A stretch of DNA of 6,877 nucleotides from Clostridia bacterium (GTDB lineage: Bacteria; Bacillota; Clostridia; Oscillospirales; CAG-272). The notes below the pieces were generated by a model. It saw only the letters and a program-made list of their open reading frames with translations. It had not been told where the DNA came from and did not search any database. How positions within the stretch are numbered: position 1 is the stretch's first letter; each line of letters starts with the position of its first letter. The position numbers and the translations under genes were made by a program. The stretch covers positions 1-6,877 of the forward strand of contig CAAGGQ010000072.1 of assembly GCA_900769475.1 (NCBI GenBank), given 5' to 3'. Shown here in pieces: positions 1 through 4,847 of this stretch.

Positions 1-194
1 AGAAAATTCACCAAATTCAACAGCACGTCCCAAAGCAAGGGGATCACCGTTTGCAGGATCAGAATATCACTGGTGAGCCAAAGATTGACCGGTGTGCAGA
101 CCGCGGCATAAAAGACCGTGAGCACAAGGATCCAAATTCCGTACCCGATCCAAGTTTTTTTCCTGCGGATCGAGTTCCACAAAGACGCTTCCAT
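1..194 (-). CDS. Unidentified membrane protein, 5' part only (gene runs off the left edge)
   Basis: An open frame begins at ATG 194-192 and stays open to the window edge, giving 64 complete codons. A strong Shine-Dalgarno GGAGGT (complement of 201-206) sits 6 bases upstream, and an extended -10 promoter lies just before that, so the start is well supported. The N-terminus is MEASLWNSIRRKKTWIGYG: a short cytoplasmic segment with a basic RRKK cluster, then a hydrophobic stretch at about residues 15-34 that looks like a first transmembrane helix. A second hydrophobic stretch at about residues 44-62 runs toward the edge. The positive-inside pattern suggests the N-terminus faces the cytoplasm. The family cannot be recognised from 64 residues; a small integral membrane protein or a multi-pass permease are both possible. 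It is transcribed divergently from the M14 peptidase gene. I am confident that it is a gene and make no claim on function. Confidence 0.7.
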   Translation of the reverse strand, partial: MEASLWNSIRRKKTWIGYGIWILVLTVFYAAVCTPVNLWLTSDILILQTVIPLLWDVLLNLVNF

Positions 195-200
195 ATATAA

Positions 201-238
201 ACCTCCGTACAAAGCCATATAACGTTATCATTATAGCA
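201..238 (-). promoter_or_regulatory. Extended -10 promoter and RBS of the left-edge membrane protein gene
   Basis: Read on the minus strand, a perfect TATAAT (complement of 230-235) is preceded by TGC (236-238), the TGn extension typical of extended -10 promoters. No good -35 box is seen 16-18 bases upstream, which fits that class. Transcription would begin near 223, giving a leader of about 28 bases that carries the RBS GGAGGT at 201-206. A 10-base palindrome ATAACGTTAT (219-228) covers the predicted start of transcription and could be a regulator site, though palindromes this short arise by chance. Confidence 0.6.
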
Positions 239-265
239 TACTCCCTCCGAAAAATCCCGTCTTAT

Positions 266-294
266 TTGTAAATATTTTTTTCTCACCGCATATT
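266..294 (+). promoter_or_regulatory. Weak candidate promoter of the M14 peptidase gene
   Basis: TTGTAA at 266-271 and CATATT at 289-294, separated by 17 bases, match the sigma-A consensus in 4 of 6 positions each. An alternative -10 is TATTCT at 291-296 with a 19-base spacer. The region is AT-rich and lies upstream of the RBS, so a promoter is expected here, but the exact boxes are uncertain. Confidence 0.3.
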
Positions 295-327
295 CTGTTA
301 AAAAACTGCGCAAAGGAGAGCCCTTCC

Positions 328-1233
328 ATGACGCATCTCTTCTCCTCCCCCACCGATCACGCCACCTTACTTCGCGTATTGAACACTCTTGACATCGCTC
401 CTGCGGAAATCACCTTTGACTATCTGGGGGAAAGTATCCTGGGACGCCCCATTCCCAGGATCCGTATTGGCCACGGCCATCATGTATTTTTCTACGTGGG
501 AGCCCACCACGGCATGGAGTGGATCACTTCCACGGTATTGCTCGCCTTTTTGCGGGAATTCGAAGAGGTCTATCAGCACAGCGGAAAAATCTTTGGCATG
601 GATCTGCGCACCTGGTGCCAACGCAATACTCTGTTTCTCATTCCCATGTTGAATCCCGACGGAGTGGAATATCAGCTTCACGGCGTAGACCAAGACAATC
701 CTCTCTACGATCGCGTGATGGAAATGAACCGTGGAAGCGACGACTTCTCCTCCTGGCAGGCCAACGCTCGCGGGGTGGATCTGAACCACAACTATGACGC
801 AGGCTTTTGGGAATACAAGAAATTAGAAGCGCAAAACGCCATTCTGCCGGGTCCTACCCGCTATAGCGGTGAGCATCCCGCCTCGGAACCCGAGGTGGCA
901 GCCCTCTCTGCCTGCATCGAATTTCATTCTCCCAGGGCGGTGCTGACGCTGCACACGCAAGGAGAAGAGATCTTTTTTCAAAGCGGCGGCACGGTGCTTC
1001 CCCAAGCCGAACCCGTGGCCCGCAAGCTTGCACAGCTCACCGGGTATCGGCTCTCCCAGGCCGAGGGTCTTGCCTCCTACGGAGGCTTGACCGATTGGTG
1101 TATTCAACGGCTGGGGATCCCGGCCTTTACGCTGGAGTGCGGAAAAGGAAAAAATCCCCTGCCATTGGAACAAGGCTTTTCCATCTATACCCGTCTTCGC
1201 CGCGCGCTGTTCTTATTTCCCACCATGTTTTAA
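328..1233 (+). CDS. M14-family zinc carboxypeptidase, probably a gamma-D-glutamyl-diamino acid (murein peptide) peptidase
   Basis: A 301-residue zinc metallopeptidase with the M14 motifs in order. The first zinc motif HGME is at 61-64 (ligands H61, E64). NPDGVEY follows at 109-115, then RGVDLNHNY at 148-156, the third zinc ligand H209 in LTLHTQGEE, and the general-base Glu E270 in FTLECGKG. The C-terminal-carboxylate Arg of classical carboxypeptidase A (NRN) is His here (N153-H154-N155). Non-Arg residues at this position occur in the M14 branch that includes bacterial gamma-D-Glu-meso-diaminopimelate peptidases, so a murein-peptide substrate is inferred. There is no signal peptide and no LysM domain, so it is probably cytoplasmic, suiting peptide recycling rather than wall lysis. 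The start ATG has an RBS AAAGGAG (312-318) 9 bases upstream. The next gene follows after 82 bases but has its own promoter. The family is secure; the exact substrate is not. Confidence 0.85.
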   Translation: MTHLFSSPTDHATLLRVLNTLDIAPAEITFDYLGESILGRPIPRIRIGHGHHVFFYVGAHHGMEWITSTVLLAFLREFEEVYQHSGKIFGMDLRTWCQRNTLFLIPMLNPDGVEYQLHGVDQDNPLYDRVMEMNRGSDDFSSWQANARGVDLNHNYDAGFWEYKKLEAQNAILPGPTRYSGEHPASEPEVAALSACIEFHSPRAVLTLHTQGEEIFFQSGGTVLPQAEPVARKLAQLTGYRLSQAEGLASYGGLTDWCIQRLGIPAFTLECGKGKNPLPLEQGFSIYTRLRRALFLFPTMF

Positions 1234-1252
1234 GTCTTTTTTTCAAAATCTA

Positions 1253-1281
1253 TTGCGATTTCCTCAAAAAAATGGTATGAT
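1253..1281 (+). promoter_or_regulatory. Sigma-A-type promoter of the DUF362 gene
   Basis: TTGCGA at 1253-1258 and TATGAT at 1276-1281 are separated by exactly 17 bases. The predicted start of transcription is near 1288. The in-frame TTG at 1253 and ATG at 1277 lie inside these boxes and so would not be in the message. This supports translation from ATG 1316, which has its own RBS (AAAGGA, 1301-1306). Confidence 0.6.
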
Positions 1282-1315
1282 AAAGGAGATAAAAAACGAA
1301 AAAGGAATTGCAACC

Positions 1316-2461
1316 ATGAAAGATGTTTCGATCATCCCCTGCGCCTCCTATGAGGAAACCGAAATCGAAGCCGCGCTGGATCGTGTTCTGGAGCCTTTGG
1401 GAGGCCTTTCGTGGGTCGTTCCCGGAATGAAGATCGCCATCAAAGCCAATCTGGTTTCCATGATGAAGCCAGAAAAAGCGGCAACCACCCACCCATCCCT
1501 CCTTTGCGCATTGGTCAAGCGACTGGTGGACAGGGGCGCGCAAGTGGTACTGGGTGATAGCCCCGGTGGGCTGTACACCGCCCCGGTGGTCAATCGAATC
1601 TATGCAGTCACGGGAATGAAAGCGGTAGAGCCCTTGGGTGCCCACCTCAATCAAAATTTTTCCAACAGCCAGGCCAACTTCCCCGATGCCATGGTAACTA
1701 AGGAATTTATCTACACTGCCTACTTGGATGACGTGGACGCGATCATCAACGTATGCAAGCTCAAAACCCATGGAATGATGGGCATGAGTGCCTCGGTAAA
1801 AAACATGTTTGGAGTGATCCCCGGGACCTTTAAGCCCGAATATCATTTTCGCTTCCCCAACCACAAGGATTTTGCCAAGATGCTCCTGGATCTCAACGAT
1901 TATTTTGCTGAGAAAACCAAGCTATGCATTGCCGACGCGGTGATCGGCATGGAGGGCAACGGCCCCACGCAAGGATCGCCTCGCAGGATCGGCGCCCTCT
2001 TGGCCTCAGCCGATCCCCACTCCCTGGATCTGGCGTGCGCCGCGCTGATCGGCCTTGGGATCCATGACATTCCCACCCTGGAGGTGGCCGCGGAGCTGGA
2101 AAGAATTCCTGCCACCGCCGCACAGCTCCCCCTTCACGGAGATCTCTCTGCATTGGCGATTTTGGATTTTCAGAACATTCACGTTCATAAAAGTCTGCAA
2201 TTTGAGGGAGCCGGGAAATTTGCCTCCATGTTCGTGCGCAGTGCCCTTCGCGCTGCGCCGATCCCCAAAAAGAAGGAATGCATTGGATGCAAAAAATGCG
2301 CGCAGATCTGTCCCGCAAAAGCCATTCAAATGAAGCGCGGGATCCCCGTGATCGATAAAAAGGCTTGCATTACCTGCTTCTGTTGCCAGGAATTCTGCCC
2401 CACAGGAGCCATGAAGGTGCATCGACCCCTCATCGCACGGATATTGAATAAGAGAAGCTAA
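1316..2461 (+). CDS. DUF362 domain protein with C-terminal 2x[4Fe-4S] ferredoxin domain
   Basis: A 381-residue protein. The N-terminal about 300 residues are a DUF362 domain, recognised from KANLV (43-47), THPSLL (58-63), VVLGDSPGG (77-85), the VCKLKTHG segment (146-153) and KNMFGVIPG (162-170). The C-terminus carries two cysteine clusters typical of bacterial 2[4Fe-4S] ferredoxins: C322, C325, C328, C332 and C351, C354, C357, C361, each ending in Cys-Pro. An extra Cys, C356, sits inside the second cluster. There is no signal peptide or membrane segment, so it is a cytoplasmic iron-sulfur protein, presumably an electron carrier or redox enzyme. The biochemical role of DUF362 is not established to my knowledge, and I do not assign one. 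The start was chosen at ATG 1316 because AAAGGA (1301-1306) is 9 bases upstream and earlier in-frame starts fall in the promoter. The gene ends at a strong terminator and appears monocistronic. Confidence 0.85.
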   Translation: MKDVSIIPCASYEETEIEAALDRVLEPLGGLSWVVPGMKIAIKANLVSMMKPEKAATTHPSLLCALVKRLVDRGAQVVLGDSPGGLYTAPVVNRIYAVTGMKAVEPLGAHLNQNFSNSQANFPDAMVTKEFIYTAYLDDVDAIINVCKLKTHGMMGMSASVKNMFGVIPGTFKPEYHFRFPNHKDFAKMLLDLNDYFAEKTKLCIADAVIGMEGNGPTQGSPRRIGALLASADPHSLDLACAALIGLGIHDIPTLEVAAELERIPATAAQLPLHGDLSALAILDFQNIHVHKSLQFEGAGKFASMFVRSALRAAPIPKKKECIGCKKCAQICPAKAIQMKRGIPVIDKKACITCFCCQEFCPTGAMKVHRPLIARILNKRS

Positions 2462-2471
2462 AGCACAAACC

Positions 2472-2520
2472 AAAAACGAACCCCTGACCGCATGTTTGGT
2501 CAAGGGTTCGTTGTCCTTTT
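2472..2520. terminator. Bidirectional rho-independent terminator between converging genes
   Basis: A hairpin with arms 2475-2489 and 2498-2512: nine pairs, one C/A mismatch (2484/2503), then five more pairs, around an 8-base loop. On the plus strand it is followed by GTCCTTTT, and on the minus strand by a run of five T (complement of 2472-2476). It can therefore end both the DUF362 transcript and the dehydrogenase transcript, whose stop codon is only 7 bases away. Confidence 0.9.
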
Positions 2521-3469
2521 ACAGGTCCACCCGACAACGGGTGCCCCCCTGCAGGAAGGAATCCATATTTTGTGCTACCTCGTCCAGCAGGCGAACGCGG
2601 GTCTCGTAACCACCCCAGGCCATGTGGGGGGTGAGGCAGACGTTGGGATAGGCGAGGATCTTTTGGAAGGGATGCTGAGGTCCCATGGGCTCCACGCTGT
2701 AAACGTCTACGCCCAAGGCGCCGATCCTGTCCGCCAGGATCGCATCGGCCAGAGCGGCCTCGTCGGCTACTGCTCCGCGCGCCACGTTGATGACGATGGC
2801 ATCCTTCTTCAACATCCCAATATGATCCCGATCCAACAAATGGAAGGTGCCTTCGTTCAGAGGTATATGCAGGGACAGAATATCCGATTCTTTGCAAATG
2901 GTGTCCAAATCCACGCAGGTTGCCTCGGCCACGGGCGTGCGCTTATAGACCAGCACACGGCATCCCAGCGCTTCGGCCACCCGAGCCACCTGCTTGCCAA
3001 TATTTCCGTATCCTACAATCCCCCAGGTCTTGCCTGCAATCTCGTGGAATACCGGGGTCAGGCAATTAAATTTTCCGCTTCTCGTATATTCTCCGCCGGC
3101 AACAAAGCGATGATACTCCGGCAGGTGTGTGATCAGAGAAAGAGCCATGGACACCGTGACCTGCGCCACACTTTGGGTCGAATATCCAACCACGTTGCAA
3201 ACAGCGATCCCATGGGCACGGCAGTATTCCAGATCGACGTTATCAAAACCGGTGGCGGTAATGCAGATCAAGGAAAGCTTTTTGGCATGGATCAGATTCC
3301 CCGCGTTCAGCTTTACTTTGTTGATGATCACCGTATCCACCTCCGCCAGTCGCGAGGGCAACTGCTCCTCGGTGGTGATAGGATACACAAACACCTCTCC
3401 AAACCGTTCAAACGACTCCATAGAGAGATCTTCTCCCAGGGTAGCCGCGTCTAAAATTGCAACCTTCAA
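2519..3469 (-). CDS. D-2-hydroxyacid dehydrogenase (glycerate/hydroxypyruvate reductase-like)
   Basis: A 316-residue NAD(P)-dependent oxidoreductase that interconverts a 2-keto acid and the D-2-hydroxy acid. The family signatures are all present: the Rossmann glycine motif GYGNIG at 153-158, the catalytic Arg R231 in VINVARGAV, the catalytic Glu E260 in YSVEP, and the catalytic His H282 in LTPHMAW. Residue 176, where NAD-specific members have Asp at the end of the second beta strand, is Lys and is followed by Arg (YKRTP), which may favour NADP. Length is normal for the family. Substrate cannot be told from sequence; hydroxypyruvate/glyoxylate or a branched keto acid are candidates. The start is taken as TTG 3469-3467, which has AAAGGAG 8 bases upstream and gives the usual family N-terminus (MKVAILDA). 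The ATG 36 bases further upstream overlaps the -10 box and cannot be used from this promoter. The gene is a single transcription unit, convergent with the DUF362 gene and divergent from ireB. Confidence 0.9.
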   Translation of the reverse strand: MKVAILDAATLGEDLSMESFERFGEVFVYPITTEEQLPSRLAEVDTVIINKVKLNAGNLIHAKKLSLICITATGFDNVDLEYCRAHGIAVCNVVGYSTQSVAQVTVSMALSLITHLPEYHRFVAGGEYTRSGKFNCLTPVFHEIAGKTWGIVGYGNIGKQVARVAEALGCRVLVYKRTPVAEATCVDLDTICKESDILSLHIPLNEGTFHLLDRDHIGMLKKDAIVINVARGAVADEAALADAILADRIGALGVDVYSVEPMGPQHPFQKILAYPNVCLTPHMAWGGYETRVRLLDEVAQNMDSFLQGGTRCRVDL

Positions 3470-3477
3470 CCTATCTT

Positions 3478-3484
3478 CTCCTTT
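3478..3484 (-). promoter_or_regulatory. Ribosome-binding site that fixes a TTG start
   Basis: AAAGGAG on the minus strand, 8 bases before TTG 3469-3467. It lies downstream of the predicted start of transcription (about 3497), whereas the upstream ATG at 3505-3503 has no RBS in the transcript. This is the main support for the non-ATG start of the dehydrogenase. Confidence 0.8.
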
Positions 3485-3503
3485 ACGTAAAAACTGCGGT
3501 TTC

Positions 3504-3532
3504 ATTATATCATGTCAAAAATTGAATGTCAA
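3504..3532 (-). promoter_or_regulatory. Perfect-consensus sigma-A promoter of the dehydrogenase gene
   Basis: On the minus strand TTGACA (complement of 3527-3532) and TATAAT (complement of 3504-3509) are both exact consensus with the ideal 17-base spacer. TTGACAT occurs a second time inside the spacer (3512-3518), 14 bases from the first copy (3526-3532). That could be chance or a repeated operator. Such a strong promoter would be expected to be either highly active or held down by a repressor. Confidence 0.85.
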
Positions 3533-3569
3533 TACTTTTTGAGAAAGAGAAATATTTCGCGAAAAGGTC

Positions 3570-3598
3570 TTGAAAAATGAGGGAAAATTCGATATAAT
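3570..3598 (+). promoter_or_regulatory. Sigma-A-type promoter of the ireB-ribF-PBP operon
   Basis: TTGAAA at 3570-3575 (5 of 6 consensus) and a perfect TATAAT at 3593-3598 are 17 bases apart. Transcription would begin near 3605, leaving a leader of about 34 bases to the ireB start. The in-frame TTG at 3570, which would lengthen IreB by 23 residues, is part of the -35 box and can be dismissed. A 10-base palindrome TTTCGCGAAA (3555-3564) lies just upstream of the -35 box. Confidence 0.8.
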
Positions 3599-3638
3599 AG
3601 AAGCGTTGGAGTATATCTTGAAAAAGGAGGACGTAGAT

Positions 3639-3884
3639 ATGAATACCGAACGTCAAAATACCCCTTTGCAGGAGGACACCGTGGATCCCCGCCGGATCCT
3701 ACGGCAGGTTTACGATACCCTCACCGAAAAAGGCTATAATCCCATTGGCCAGATCGTTGGCTACCTTCTCTCGGAGGACCCCACCTACATCACCAACTAT
3801 AACAACGCCCGCACCCTGATCCGCCAGATCGATCGGGACGAGCTGATGAGTGCCTTGGTAAAAAATTATCTGGAGCTGGAATAA
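3639..3884 (+). CDS. ireB: IreB family regulatory phosphoprotein (UPF0297)
   Basis: An 81-residue protein with the unmistakable family core: LRQVYDTLTEKGYNPIGQIV (21-40), then GYLLSEDPTYIT (41-52), NNARTLIR (55-62) and RDELMSALVKNYL (66-78). In Enterococcus faecalis IreB is a small dimeric protein phosphorylated on N-terminal threonines by the PASTA kinase IreK, and it influences cephalosporin resistance. Here the flexible N-terminus has Thr at 3, 8 and 14, which are candidate phosphosites by analogy only. The start ATG 3639 has a near-ideal RBS AAGGAGG (3624-3630) at 8 bases and gives the usual family length. It is the first gene of a plus-strand operon: ribF begins 3 bases after its stop. 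In Bacillus and Enterococcus relatives the usual neighbours are alaS and ruvX, neither of which is seen next to it here. Confidence 0.93.
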   Translation: MNTERQNTPLQEDTVDPRRILRQVYDTLTEKGYNPIGQIVGYLLSEDPTYITNYNNARTLIRQIDRDELMSALVKNYLELE

Positions 3885-3887
3885 TTC

Positions 3888-4817
3888 ATGATACGCCCCA
3901 CTTGTATTTCTCTTCAAACCATGCTCCCTGCTACGCCCCCAAAAACCACGGTGCTCTGCCTTGGCAACTTTGACGGGGTTCACAAGGCGCATCAAGCGCT
4001 GTTTCAAGAAGGCTTGATCCTTCGGAATACGGTTGCTCCTTCCGCCGCCTGTGGCGTCTTTTGCTTTTCCGAGCCCCCATCTCACTTTTTGTCCGAAGCC
4101 CCTCCCCCACAGCTCTGCAGTCTGGAGGAAAAGCTGACACTACTTGCCGCCTGCGGCATGGAATACGTGTTTCTTGCCGACTTCCCCGCAGTACAAGACC
4201 TTTCCCCCGAGGATTTTATTCAAAGGATCCTGCTGGAGGAATGTCATTGCGTGGGCGCGGTATGCGGCTTCAATTACCGCTTTGGCGCCCGGGGCACCGG
4301 AACGGCCGAGCAATTAAAGGCGATGCTCCCCGCCCCCGTTACCGTTTGCCCGCAGGTGACCGAGGACGGCAGTCCCGTCAGTTCCACCCGCATCCGCCGT
4401 CTGTTGCTGGACGGAAACGCGGAGAATGCCGCGCGCCTGTTGTCGCGTCCTTATTTTTTCTCGGCCCCCGTGATCCACGGTAAGGGATTGGGCCACCGTT
4501 GGGGCATTCCTACCATCAATCAACAAATTCCTCCCCACCGTCTGATCCCGCGCCACGGCGTGTACGTAACCCAGTGCTTGGTCGACGGGAAGCGTTATAC
4601 GGCAGTAACCAACGTAGGGCTTCGTCCCACGGTGGATTCCAACGCTACGGTGAACTGCGAAAGCTTTTTGCTGGATTTTCAAGGGGATCTCTATGAAAAA
4701 ACAGTGCAGATCTCCTTTTTGAAGTGGATCCGCCCGGAAATCCGGTTTCCCTCCCCTGAGGCTCTGCAGGAGCAGATCCGCAAGGACATTCAGACCGCCC
4801 GAGATTTTCGATCCTAG
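3888..4817 (+). CDS. ribF: Bifunctional riboflavin kinase / FAD synthetase
   Basis: A 309-residue cytoplasmic enzyme that phosphorylates riboflavin to FMN and adenylylates FMN to FAD. The N-terminal FAD synthetase domain (about 20-180) shows LGNFDGVHKAHQ (25-36), the GFNYRFGARGTGT segment (127-139) and SSTRIRRLL (165-173). The C-terminal riboflavin kinase domain (about 185-307) shows HGKGLGHRWGIPTIN (197-211) with the PTxN-type metal/phosphate motif, HGVYVT (223-228), TNVGLRPTV (241-249) and the catalytic Glu E258 in NCESFLLDF. Length is typical. The nucleotidyltransferase HxGH motif reads H32-K-A-H35, with Ala for Gly. The start ATG is 3 bases after the ireB stop. Its Shine-Dalgarno is weak (GGAG at 3872-3875, 12 bases away), so translation is probably coupled to ireB. 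No FMN riboswitch is seen, so control probably comes from the ireB promoter. Confidence 0.93.
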   Translation: MIRPTCISLQTMLPATPPKTTVLCLGNFDGVHKAHQALFQEGLILRNTVAPSAACGVFCFSEPPSHFLSEAPPPQLCSLEEKLTLLAACGMEYVFLADFPAVQDLSPEDFIQRILLEECHCVGAVCGFNYRFGARGTGTAEQLKAMLPAPVTVCPQVTEDGSPVSSTRIRRLLLDGNAENAARLLSRPYFFSAPVIHGKGLGHRWGIPTINQQIPPHRLIPRHGVYVTQCLVDGKRYTAVTNVGLRPTVDSNATVNCESFLLDFQGDLYEKTVQISFLKWIRPEIRFPSPEALQEQIRKDIQTARDFRS

Positions 4818-4834
4818 TCAAAAAAATCATAAAG

Positions 4835-4841
4835 AAAGGAG
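4835..4841 (+). promoter_or_regulatory. Ribosome-binding site of the PBP-like gene
   Basis: AAAGGAG lies 6 bases before ATG 4848. The 30-base gap after ribF has no convincing promoter or terminator, so the PBP-like gene is most likely read from the ireB promoter as the third gene of the operon. Confidence 0.7.
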
Positions 4842-4847
4842 CGTAAT

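Noticed and set aside
1253..1315. A longer DUF362 protein starting at TTG 1253 or ATG 1277, with AAAGGAG at 1282-1288 as a possible RBS
   Set aside because: These starts lie within the -35 and -10 boxes. The AAAGGAG is at or before the predicted transcript start and is poorly placed for any in-frame ATG.
1250..1864. A 204-codon open frame on the minus strand opposite the DUF362 gene
   Set aside because: It is His/Gly-rich antisense translation of a conserved gene, with no RBS and no family resemblance.
2492..3454. A 320-codon open frame on the plus strand opposite the dehydrogenase
   Set aside because: It is fully antisense to a gene with all catalytic motifs, starts inside the terminator hairpin, has no recognisable domain, and its composition is that of a shadow frame.
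3570..3638. A longer IreB starting at TTG 3570
   Set aside because: The TTG is the -35 box of a good promoter (TTGAAA-17-TATAAT). The ATG at 3639 has an ideal RBS and gives the standard family length.
3600..3887. Possible FMN riboswitch controlling ribF
   Set aside because: The leader before ireB is only about 34 bases and ribF follows ireB by 3 bases, so there is no room for an RFN element and none of its conserved segments is seen.
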